NCBI RefSeq assembly: GCF_005863245.1
Contig: NZ_VBUT01000007.1
Span: forward strand, 186,001 to 250,000
DNA: 64,000 nucleotides
Direction of reading: 5' to 3'
Source: Nocardia cyriacigeorgica
Lineage (GTDB): Bacteria > Actinomycetota > Actinomycetes > Mycobacteriales > Mycobacteriaceae
In this document: positions 40,324-49,200 of the stretch, piece after piece
Layout of the letters: each line of letters starts with the position of its first letter
Numbering within the stretch: the first letter of the stretch is position 1
Translations under genes and position numbers: made by a program
Notes under the pieces: model-generated
Seen by the model: only the letters and a program-made list of their open reading frames with translations
Database searches by the model: none
Told to the model about the DNA's origin: nothing

Positions 40324-40695
40324 GTGCAGCGCAACGATATCGCCGCACTCGGTACCGCGGTCGACAACGGCGATCTGTGGATCGACGGGGTCCTGGTGGC
40401 CGAGGGGGCGCACGAACAATGCGCCCTGCGCTACGAACAGCTCGCCGATCAGGTCGACATCCAGATCCAGCAGCTCGCCGCGGCCACCACGCTGCCGGGT
40501 TTCGGCGGCTTCGCCTCCGGTGACGCGCTGCGCCGCGGTTTCGAGGGCAAGGCCACCGACGCCATCGCGCAGCTGCGCGATTACGCGGCCGCCGCGCGCA
40601 GCCTGGCGCACACCTTCCGCGCCGCCGCCGCGGCCTACCGCGATACCGACGACGCCGTCGCCGCCGCCACCAGGAAGGTGGCCGCCGATGCGTGA
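40324..40695 (+). CDS. Small helical ESX-type (type VII) protein
   Basis: A 123-residue, mostly helical protein, first of a three-gene ESX-like set. It resembles WXG100-class/Esp-like actinobacterial proteins in length and heptad-like helices (HEQCALRYEQLADQVDIQIQQLAAA and ATDAIAQLRDYAAAARSLAHTFRAAAAAY), with the turn FGGFASGDALRRGFEGKA where others have WxG. GTG 40324 is the start. It overlaps the PPE-like gene, so they are translated together. No ESX ATPase or membrane gene is in the window. Confidence 0.7.
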   Translation: MQRNDIAALGTAVDNGDLWIDGVLVAEGAHEQCALRYEQLADQVDIQIQQLAAATTLPGFGGFASGDALRRGFEGKATDAIAQLRDYAAAARSLAHTFRAAAAAYRDTDDAVAAATRKVAADA

Positions 40696-42001
40696 TATGC
40701 CGCGCGCCGCCGAACGCGGCGCCCACCAGCGCGTCGACCCCGACTACGCGTCGACGGTCGAGATCTTCGACAATCTCACCCACCAGCAGATCCATGCCGC
40801 CGTGCAGCAGTTGGCGCCGGCCACCCTGCTGGCCGGCCAGCAGGCCTGGCAGAACACCGCCACCGGCCTGACCGACGCGATCGACCAGGCGCACACCGAG
40901 ATTCGCTCGGCCATCGCCGACGGCTGGCGCGGCGGTGCCGCTCAGCAGGCCGCCGCGGCGGTGCGCGATTTCGAGCAACTGGGCAGGCAGCTCGCCGATG
41001 TGATGACAGTGGTCGGGCAGCGGCTCGGGCAGGCCGGTGATGCGGCCGAGGCGCTGCGCGCCGCCGTGCCCGGACCCTCGGAGGCCGAACCGGATCTGGC
41101 CGCGGCGCTGCTGGATCCCGCGCGCGCCAGCGAGAACGTCACCGCGGCCAAGTCCGTCGAGAACTCCCGCCAGGATGTGGTCCGGGTGATGGAGAGCATC
41201 TACACCAGCGCGTTCATCCCCACGGGGGCCGGAATTCCCGCGTTCCCGGACGCGGTGGCCGGGGCGTCGGTCGATCATGCCCCGGAGTCCGCGCGGCCGG
41301 GCCCGGTGTCGATCGTGGTTCCCGATACCACCGGCGGCGCGCCGGTAGCGCAGCCGTCCGCGGTGAATGCCGTGGTCGCCGGTGGACCGCCCGCAGATCC
41401 GCAGCAGCCGATTGCCCCCGCGGATGAGGCGACCGAACCGGCGGCACCCGCGCCGCTGACGATTCCCGCGGCCGCCGCACCCGTCGTCGCCGGGGTTCCG
41501 GAGGCAGCACCGCAGGTGCCCGCCACCACCCCGGCCGCCGCCACCGCCCCCGCCACCGTCGCCGCGGCCGTGCCCGTCGACCGTCCGGCGGCCGCGCCTG
41601 CCACCCCACCGGCTGCTGCCGTCACCTCCCCCGCATCGGCCGTGGGCCCCGTCTCGGTTCCCGCGAACAGCGGCACCGACGACCAGCGCAAACGCGAGGA
41701 AAAGCGGCAGGATTCGCACGGCTCGAGCGGCGAGGCGATCACCGGCATGAGCGCCGGAGCCATGGGCGGACTGATGGGCGGCGCGCTGGCCGCCGCCGAC
41801 ACCACCCGTTCTGGTCCCGCGCCCGTCGCGCCGAAGCCCGCGCCGGCCAAGACCGACGAATTCGACGACGAGGACGACGACCTGCACTACGTCGACGACG
41901 AACTGACCTTCCTCGAACCGGGTGGCGAGGGCGGCGAGCTGATCGGCTCGCTCGACCCCACCACGCCGCCGGTCCTGGGTGAGTGGACCGAGCACGAGTG
42001 A
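40688..42001 (+). CDS. PPE/WXG-like type VII secretion substrate
   Basis: A 437-residue protein. The N-terminal ~130 residues are helical with the hairpin turn IADGWRGGAAQQAAAAV (WxG), like the helical domain of PPE or long WXG proteins. Then comes an Ala/Pro/Val-rich linker of about 200 residues and an acidic C-terminus (FDDEDDDLHYVDDELTFLEP). It probably pairs with the small upstream protein and the EspG-like chaperone downstream. GGAAGGTGG precedes ATG 40688, which overlaps the upstream stop. The stop overlaps the EspG-like start by GTGA. Confidence 0.75.
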   Translation: MRDMPRAAERGAHQRVDPDYASTVEIFDNLTHQQIHAAVQQLAPATLLAGQQAWQNTATGLTDAIDQAHTEIRSAIADGWRGGAAQQAAAAVRDFEQLGRQLADVMTVVGQRLGQAGDAAEALRAAVPGPSEAEPDLAAALLDPARASENVTAAKSVENSRQDVVRVMESIYTSAFIPTGAGIPAFPDAVAGASVDHAPESARPGPVSIVVPDTTGGAPVAQPSAVNAVVAGGPPADPQQPIAPADEATEPAAPAPLTIPAAAAPVVAGVPEAAPQVPATTPAAATAPATVAAAVPVDRPAAAPATPPAAAVTSPASAVGPVSVPANSGTDDQRKREEKRQDSHGSSGEAITGMSAGAMGGLMGGALAAADTTRSGPAPVAPKPAPAKTDEFDDEDDDLHYVDDELTFLEPGGEGGELIGSLDPTTPPVLGEWTEHE

Positions 42002-42753
42002 ACTGGAGCATGACCCCGGACCAGTTCGCCATGGCCTGGTCCCGGACCGACGGCGACCGCATCCCCTACCCGCTGGCCGTGCGGCTGTCGGCGCGCGACA
42101 CCGCCGAACGCGCCGCGCAACTGCCCGCACTGACCGAATGGTGTGACCGCACCCTCGACGCCGACCTGGAGGCCGCCCTGCGGGTGCTGGCCCGGCCGGA
42201 CGTATGCGTCGAGGTGTTCGGTGAACGCAGCGGCGAGGACGGCGTGACCACACCCGTCCGGGTGCTCGGCGCCGCCAGCGGCAATGTCGCGGTGGTGGCC
42301 GCACAACGCCCCGGGTCCGAACGCGATCGTGGTGCCGAGGTGATGGTGATGGCCGGCGGCGCCAAGTCACTGCCCGGCCGGGTGGTGTCGATGCTTCCCG
42401 GCTTCCCCGCGGGCACCGGCCCCCGGCTCAACTCGCCCCTGTCGCGGGTGATCGAGGACAGCCGCAATCTCGTCACGATGCCCGTCGCCGGGCCCACCGA
42501 ACCGGCCAGGATCCGGACCCTGCTGCGGCAGCGCCGCGACGGCATCGGCCAGATCGTGGTGTCGGTGCGCCGTGACGAGGAACTGGATCCGTTCGGGGTG
42601 CTGTGCTGGGTGGATCTCACCGACGACGGCCGCTATCTGGTGCGTACCGGCAACAGCGTCGACATCGTCGCGGTGGATGCCGAACAGTTCACCGGCCACC
42701 TGCGGCCCATGGTCACCGCCGCGCAGCGGCGCACCTACGCCGAGCAATGGTGA
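41998..42753 (+). CDS. EspG-like ESX secretion-associated protein
   Basis: A 251-residue protein with the style of the EspG family, cytosolic chaperones of PE-PPE-type substrates: WSMTPDQFAMAWSRTDGDRIPYPLAVR at the start, then a mixed alpha/beta body, and near the end YLVRTGNSVDIVAVDAEQFTGHL. GTG 41998 overlaps the upstream stop. With the two preceding genes it forms a substrate-plus-chaperone operon lacking the secretion machinery, which must be encoded elsewhere. Confidence 0.75.
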   Translation: MNWSMTPDQFAMAWSRTDGDRIPYPLAVRLSARDTAERAAQLPALTEWCDRTLDADLEAALRVLARPDVCVEVFGERSGEDGVTTPVRVLGAASGNVAVVAAQRPGSERDRGAEVMVMAGGAKSLPGRVVSMLPGFPAGTGPRLNSPLSRVIEDSRNLVTMPVAGPTEPARIRTLLRQRRDGIGQIVVSVRRDEELDPFGVLCWVDLTDDGRYLVRTGNSVDIVAVDAEQFTGHLRPMVTAAQRRTYAEQW

Positions 42754-42763
42754 CGTCGCCGGA

Positions 42764-43396
42764 CTAGGCGTCGGCATTGAGCAGCTCGGTCACCTCGTGG
42801 TCGGCGAGCTGGTGGAAATCGCGGTAGGCGTTGCCGACCCCGCCCAGGCTGGGCGGGACCAGCGGGCAGACCACGTCGTCGGCTTCCATCGCGACCCGGT
42901 CCATGGCTTCGGCCGAGGCCACCGGCACCCCGACCACGATCAGCTGCGGCATCCGCAGCCGCGCGACCCGGCAGGCCACCAGCATGCTGGCACCGGTGGC
43001 CATGCCGTCGTCGACGATGACGACGGTGCGCCCGCCCAGCGGGATCGGTTCGCGGTCGCCGCGCCAGATGGCCCGGCGGCGTTCGAGCTCGGCGCGTTCG
43101 ATGCGCTCGATCTCGTCGACGCGGGCGCGGGTGAGTCCGGTGTGGGCCATGACATCGGTATTGATCACCCTGGCGCCGTCCTCGCCGATCGCGCCGACCG
43201 CCAGCTCGGGCTGCCACGGCACGCCCAGCTTGCGCACCAGCAGAATGTCGAGATCGCCGCCGATCACCTCGCGCACCGCGGCCGCGACCGGCACACCACC
43301 CCGCGGCAGACCGAGCACCAGGGGATTCGACGCGTGCAGGTAGGATAATCTCTTACCCAGCGCGCGACCGGCGGCGCCACGATCGCTGTACACCAT
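42764..43396 (-). CDS. Phosphoribosyltransferase
   Basis: A 210-residue type I phosphoribosyltransferase. The PRPP motif is VVIVDDGMATGASM; the N-terminal region shows NPLVLGLPRGGVPVAAAV and LVRKLGVPWQPELAVGAIGE. This resembles the stand-alone PRTases found with erythromycin-esterase-like or stress genes. The base it uses is unknown. ATG 43396 lies 11 bases after the nitrilase-family gene, so they form one operon. Confidence 0.9.
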   Translation of the reverse strand: MVYSDRGAAGRALGKRLSYLHASNPLVLGLPRGGVPVAAAVREVIGGDLDILLVRKLGVPWQPELAVGAIGEDGARVINTDVMAHTGLTRARVDEIERIERAELERRRAIWRGDREPIPLGGRTVVIVDDGMATGASMLVACRVARLRMPQLIVVGVPVASAEAMDRVAMEADDVVCPLVPPSLGGVGNAYRDFHQLADHEVTELLNADA

Positions 43397-43407
43397 TACT
43401 TCGAACG

Positions 43408-44262
43408 CTACTCCGCCACGCGCTCGACCACCTCGAATCGCCGCAGGTCCAGGCTGGGGTTGGCCAGCCGTACCTCGCTCACTCGTGCGAGTTCGGCGGT
43501 CGCGACGAGCACGCCGGGTTCGTCGGCCAGTTCGGCAAGGACGACGCCGGCCGGGTCCACGATCATCGACGCTCCCGCACCACGATGGGCACTCTGGTCG
43601 GCGGCGGCCACATAGACGGTGTTCTCGATGGCGCGGGCGCGCAGCAGCGTCGTCCACTGCTCGACCTTGCCCGGCCCCGGGATCCACTGCGCGGGCAACA
43701 GCAGCACGTGCGCCCCGGCCGCGGCCACCCGGCGGCAGCCCTCGGGGAAGCGCAGATCGAAACAGGTCTGCAATCCGAAGGTGAGCTCGCCCACGGTGAA
43801 CATCGCCGGATCGGCCACCTCCCCCGGCCGCACGACCTCGGATTCGCGATGACCGAAGGCGTCGTAGAGATGCACCTTGCGGTAGTGGGTGAGCAGCGTG
43901 CCGTCCGGTCCGAGCGCGACGAGCGTGTTGTGGATGCGGTCCTCGCCCGGTGCGGTCGTCTCGACCACACCGGCCACCAGATGCACCCCGTAGTCGGCCG
44001 CGATCGCGGCGAGTCCGGTGACGAACGCCCCGGTCAGCGGCTCGGCGACGGCAACGACCCGATGATCGAGCCTGCTGATGGCGAACATCGAATACTCCGG
44101 CGCGACCACCACCTGCGCCCCGGCCTCGGCGGCCTCGCGCACATGCCCGCGCAGCTGATGCAGATTCTGCGACGGCTCGGTGGAGGGCGCGAACTGGACC
44201 ACCGCGACCTCCACCCGCCCGGACCCGGTCGCCGCGGTCGCGGCCGTGTTCTGCGGTTGCAT
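43408..44262 (-). CDS. Nitrilase superfamily carbon-nitrogen hydrolase
   Basis: A 284-residue amidase of the nitrilase superfamily. The triad is visible: Glu in VVVAPEYSMF, Lys in LTHYRKVHLYD, and Cys in GLQTCFDLRFPEG. Such proteins hydrolyse amides, carbamoyl amides or deaminated glutathione (Nit1-type). ATG 44262 is the start; it diverges from the DEAD-box helicase gene across 62 bp and precedes a phosphoribosyltransferase gene. Confidence 0.93.
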   Translation of the reverse strand: MQPQNTAATAATGSGRVEVAVVQFAPSTEPSQNLHQLRGHVREAAEAGAQVVVAPEYSMFAISRLDHRVVAVAEPLTGAFVTGLAAIAADYGVHLVAGVVETTAPGEDRIHNTLVALGPDGTLLTHYRKVHLYDAFGHRESEVVRPGEVADPAMFTVGELTFGLQTCFDLRFPEGCRRVAAAGAHVLLLPAQWIPGPGKVEQWTTLLRARAIENTVYVAAADQSAHRGAGASMIVDPAGVVLAELADEPGVLVATAELARVSEVRLANPSLDLRRFEVVERVAE

Positions 44263-44310
44263 AGGTCTCACCGTATTGGCCCGGTGGCCGGGACAGCCAC
44301 CGCGAGGCAG

Positions 44311-44316
44311 TAAACT
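44311..44316 (+). promoter_or_regulatory. -10 box for the DEAD-box helicase, near-leaderless
   Basis: TAAACT lies eight bases before ATG 44325 and no ribosome site is present, so the mRNA is leaderless or nearly so. Confidence 0.45.
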
Positions 44317-44324
44317 GCTGCTCA

Positions 44325-46127
44325 ATGAGCACAAATCAGGTCGACAGCGTTTCCAGCGACGACGAATCCGCCGCCGCGGGCGGCGATACCAGCCCTGTCG
44401 ACCCCACTTTCGCCGATCTCGGCATCGATGACCGCATTCTGCGGGCCATCGCCGATGTCGGCTACGAATCGCCGTCGCCGATCCAGGCCGCGACGATCCC
44501 GCCGCTGCTGTCCGGCGCCGACGTCGTCGGTCTCGCGCAGACCGGCACCGGCAAGACCGCCGCCTTCGCCATCCCGATCCTGATGGGGCTGGAGGCCACC
44601 GGTAAGGCGCCGCGCGCGCTGGTGCTCGCGCCGACCCGTGAGCTGGCCATCCAGGTGGCCGAGGCCTTCGGCCGCTACGCCACGCATATCCCCGGCCTGC
44701 ATGTGCTGCCGATCTACGGCGGTCAGAGCTACGGCGTGCAGCTGTCGGGCCTGCGGCGCGGCGCGCATGTCGTGGTCGGCACGCCCGGGCGCGTGATCGA
44801 TCATCTGGAAAAGGGCACGCTCGACCTGTCGCAGCTGCAATACCTGGTGCTCGACGAGGCCGACGAGATGCTGAAGATGGGCTTCCAGGAGGACGTCGAG
44901 CGCATCCTCGCCGACACTCCCGCCGATAAGCAGGTGGCGCTGTTCTCGGCCACCATGCCCGCGGCGATCCGCAAGATCTCCAAGCAGTACCTCAACGATC
45001 CGGTCGAGATCACCGTCAAGGCCAAGACCTCCACCAACGTCAACATCACCCAGCGCTGGGTGCAGGTGTCGCATCAGCGCAAACTCGACGCATTGACCCG
45101 CATCCTCGAGGTCGAGTCGTTCGAGGCGATGATCATCTTCGTGCGCACCAAGCAGGCCACCGAGGAGCTGGCCGAGAAGCTGCGCGCCCGCGGTTTCTCC
45201 GCCGCCGCCATCAACGGCGATATCGCCCAGGCCCAGCGCGAGCGCACCATCGGCCAGCTCAAGGCAGGCACGCTCGACATCCTCGTCGCCACCGACGTCG
45301 CCGCCCGCGGCCTCGACGTGGAACGCATCTCGCATGTGGTCAACTACGACATCCCGCACGACACCGAGTCCTATGTGCACCGCATCGGCCGCACCGGCCG
45401 CGCGGGCCGCTCCGGTGAGGCGCTGCTGTTCGTCGCCCCGCGCGAGCGGCATCTGCTCAAGGCCATCGAGCGCGCCACCCGGCACCCGCTCACCGAGATG
45501 CAGCTGCCGAGCGTCGACGACGTCAACGCCCAGCGTGTCTCGAAGTTCGGTGACGCCATCACCGAGAACCTCAACTCCGCCAATCTCGCGCTGTTCCGCA
45601 AGCTGATCGAGGAGTACGAGCGCGAGCACAACATCCCGCTGGTCGATATCGCGGCCGCGCTGGCCGTCGGCTCCTACGACGGCGACAACTTCTTCATGGA
45701 GCCCGAACCGGAGCCGGTGGAGCGGCCGCAGCGCGAACGGTCGCCGCGCCGCTTCGACGACGAGCGTCCCGGCGGCTCCGGCGGACGGCACCGGGCCACC
45801 GGCGCGGAACTGGCCACCTACCGGATCAGCGTCGGTAAACGGCATCGGGTGGTGCCGGGCGCGATCGTCGGCGCGATCGCCAACGAGGGCGGCCTGCGGC
45901 GCAGCGATTTCGGCCATATCAGCATCCGCCCCGACCACAGCCTGGTGGAGCTGCCGGCGAATCTGCCGCAGGAGACGCTGGAAGCGTTGCGGCGCACCAG
46001 GATCAGCGGCCAGCTCATTCAGTTGCAGCTCGATCAGGGCCCGCCGGGACAGCGTTCTTTCACCCGCGGCCCGCGCCGCGATCGCGACCCGGGCAAGCGC
46101 TACGAGCGGCGCAAGCCCCGGTCCTGA
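44325..46127 (+). CDS. deaD: DEAD-box ATP-dependent RNA helicase
   Basis: A 600-residue RNA helicase of the DeaD/CsdA type. It has the Q motif SPIQAATIPP, Walker A AQTGTGKTAAF, PTRELA, TPGRVIDH, DEADEML, SAT, IIFVRTKQATEELA, TDVAARGLDVE and HRIGRTGRAGR. The C-terminal part holds a DbpA-like RNA-binding domain (YRISVGKRHRVVPGAIVGAIANEGGL) and a basic Arg-rich tail. Roles in ribosome assembly, mRNA decay and cold adaptation are known for this family. It is monocistronic. Confidence 0.96.
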   Translation: MSTNQVDSVSSDDESAAAGGDTSPVDPTFADLGIDDRILRAIADVGYESPSPIQAATIPPLLSGADVVGLAQTGTGKTAAFAIPILMGLEATGKAPRALVLAPTRELAIQVAEAFGRYATHIPGLHVLPIYGGQSYGVQLSGLRRGAHVVVGTPGRVIDHLEKGTLDLSQLQYLVLDEADEMLKMGFQEDVERILADTPADKQVALFSATMPAAIRKISKQYLNDPVEITVKAKTSTNVNITQRWVQVSHQRKLDALTRILEVESFEAMIIFVRTKQATEELAEKLRARGFSAAAINGDIAQAQRERTIGQLKAGTLDILVATDVAARGLDVERISHVVNYDIPHDTESYVHRIGRTGRAGRSGEALLFVAPRERHLLKAIERATRHPLTEMQLPSVDDVNAQRVSKFGDAITENLNSANLALFRKLIEEYEREHNIPLVDIAAALAVGSYDGDNFFMEPEPEPVERPQRERSPRRFDDERPGGSGGRHRATGAELATYRISVGKRHRVVPGAIVGAIANEGGLRRSDFGHISIRPDHSLVELPANLPQETLEALRRTRISGQLIQLQLDQGPPGQRSFTRGPRRDRDPGKRYERRKPRS

Positions 46128-46244
46128 CGCCACGCCGAGCCGGGCAGGCTTCGGCGCGACGCGGACACGCTGGCTAAGGTGTTGCCGTCCGGTCCGCGAG
46201 GAAGCGCTGACCGGTGCCGGAGTCCGGGCACAGGAGGGCCGCGT

Positions 46245-49200
46245 TTGTTCGTGTTCGGTGATCGTGTCGTCAGCACCGCCGCAGACCTCGCCCGCGCCGC
46301 GCGGTGCGAATTCGCGATGCTGCACGCCCTCGACGCCGATCTGGGCAGCGCGAGTGCCGAGCCGCTCGGGCGCCCGCCGGGCTCGGCCGACGAGGACCTG
46401 CGAGCCGAGCGGGCACGGCTGCTCGCGCAGCTGCGGCACCGGCACGGCGATGAGCTCGTCCAGATCGGCGGCTTCGCCGGGCACACCGATCTGGATCGCG
46501 CGGACGCCGATAGTGTCGCCGCACTGACCGCCGCGCACGCCGAAACCCTTGCCGCACTGGAGGCCAGGGCACCGGTCATCGCGGACGCGGTCTTCTTCGA
46601 CGGCGAATTCGCCTGCCGCGCCGACTTCCTGATTCGCGCCGAGCACCGTGTTCGGTATCGCTGCCACACCATCACCGGCGACGACTTCTCGATCACCTCG
46701 GCGCTGGAACTCGCCGGCTGCGCGGCGGCCATCGAGTCGGCCGGTATTCCCGTCGACCCGCTCATCGCGCACACCCACCGCGGCCGGACCCGGACTCTGC
46801 CGCTGGCCGAACTGCTTCCGGTGTACCGCGCGCGCCGCGACCGAGTCCGCCACATCGTGGAAGAGCAACTCGGCGAACTGCTGCCCGCCCAGTGGGGCGA
46901 CCCGCGCTACCTGGCCTGCGGTCGCTGCGCGGTGTGTGTGGATGCGCTCACCGCCGCCCGCGATCTGCTGCTGGTGGCCGGGATGAGCGGCACCGCGCGG
47001 GCCCGGCTGCGCGAAGCCGGGATCGGCACCATCGACCGGCTGGCCACGACGACGGGACCGCTGCCATCTCTGCCCGAGGTGGGACCGCGCACCCTGCTTC
47101 GACTGCGCAGGCAGGCCGAGATCCAGCTGCGCCGAGACGATTCCGGCCGCCCCGCCTACACCGTCATCGATCCGACAGCGCTCGGCGCGCTGCCGATCCG
47201 CAGCCCCGGCGATCTCGCACTCACCGTCGACACCGCACCCGTCGGCGAAGGTGACGCGACCGGCCGGCGCCCCGACCTGGCGAATCAACTGCACGTCGAG
47301 CTGGCCGACGCCGACGGCGTCCAATTGTCGCTCCTGATTCCGGCGGAACTCGACAGTGCCGACGCCCAGACCCGGGCACAGCAGCGCGCCGCGCTCGACG
47401 AAGTGCTCGATGCCATCGCACAGCGACGCCGCACCCATCCCGAGCTGCACGTATTCCACTACACCTCCACGGCCCGCTCGGCGCTGCTGTGCGCAGGCGG
47501 CCGGTTCGGCACGGGTGAAGACCTCATCGATGAGCTGCTGCGCGGCGGCGTCTTCGTCGACCTGTATCCGATCGTGCGCAGCGCCTTGCTGATCGGCGTC
47601 GATTCGTATGCGCCGGACCGGCTGCGCTCGCTGCTGCCGGATGCGGAGCCCGCCCCGGATGCCGACCACGAGTGCGTCACCGTGCTGCGGTTGCGCGACT
47701 GGCTGCTCGACCGAGCCGCCGAACAACACATCGCACCGACCGCGGGTGCGGCCGAGCGCCACCGGAGCGTCTCGGCGGAACCGCTCGCCCGGCCGACTCC
47801 CTTGGAAGCCGCGCTCGCCGAATTCGCCGAGCGCGTCCCGCCGGCCGCGCACACCACCGCGAGCGCGGTCGCGACACCTGCTGTTGCGGCAAGGCCCGGC
47901 GAGCATGTCCCGACGGCTACCACCTCACCCACACGGGCACGCGCTGCGGCGGGAACTCCGAACGACACCGAAACAGCCATGCCGGTCGGCGGCAACGGCG
48001 GTGCGGCAGCGGCCGGTTCCCCCGGCTTCGCGGCCGCCGAGAACATCGGCACCGAGGCCATCGAGAACACCGCCGCCGCTGCCGTCGTCAACACCAGCTC
48101 CGCGGCCGGCGAGAACATCGGCACCGCGGCCATCGAGAACACCGCCGCCACGGCCATCGTCGACACCAGCTCCGCGGCCGTCGTGAACACTGGCACCGCT
48201 GCCATAGTCAACACCAGCTCCGCGGCCATCGAGAACACCGCTGCCGTCGTCGACACCAGCTCCGCGGCTGTCGAGAGCACTGGCTCAGCGACCGCCGTGA
48301 ACACTGGTACCGCTGCCATCGTCGACACCGGCACCGCGGCTGTCGAGTACACCGCTGACACGTCGGGCGCGGTGCCCGACCTGCGGCGCGGTTCAGCCGA
48401 GTACGAGGCGCTGGCGACCGGCTCGGCAGGGCAGCGGACGGACGCCGAATCCGGTGCACGCCAAGTCGCTTCGCTGATGGCGGCGGCGCTGGGATACCGG
48501 CGGCGGGAACGACAGCCGCTGTGGTGGGCGCATGCCGACCGGCTCACCCATCCGGTGGACGAATGGCCGGAGGCGCCTGGCGTACTCGTCGCCGATTGGG
48601 GCACCGTCGACACCAAATGGCATATCGGCCCGCGCGGGGACAGCATGCGCCGGTTCATCACACTGACCGGGCGGATGGGCGCGGGCAGCGGGCTGGCGCC
48701 GGGCACGACGGTCTACACCTTCTACGACCGCCCGGTGGCCGAGGGCATGGTCGCGGCCGCCGGGCACCGCGCGACGGCGACCGCCACGGTGCTCGGCTGC
48801 TCGGTGGACGCCGAATTCGACGACACCGTCCGGCTCGAGGAGCGCCTGCCCGCGGGCTGCGCTCCGTTCGACGATCTGCCCGCCGCCATCGCCCCCGGCC
48901 TGCCCGCACCCGACGACCACGTCGACGCCGCGATCGAACACCACGCCCAGCAGCTGCTGATGACATTGCCGCAGATCCCGGCGGGCGCGATCTTCGACAT
49001 CATCGCCCGTCGCCCGCCCCGGCTGCACGGCGGTGGGCCGCTGCCCCGGGTGCACGGTGATTACGCCGCCGCCATCACCGCGGCGGTGCGGGAACTCGAC
49101 GATTCCTACGTGGCGGTGCAGGGCCCGCCCGGCACCGGGAAGACGGCGACCGCGGCCCGGGTGATCGAGCGCATGGTCGCCCGATATCGGTGGCGGGTCG

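Noticed and set aside
44322..47906. A very long open frame on the minus strand opposite the DEAD-box and TM0106-type genes
   Set aside because: It is an antisense shadow of two clearly coding plus-strand genes, made possible by the strong GC bias; it shows no domain.
48024..48353. Short regular repeats looking like a CRISPR array
   Set aside because: The repeats are contiguous, in frame and encode an octapeptide pattern; there are no unique spacers and no cas genes.
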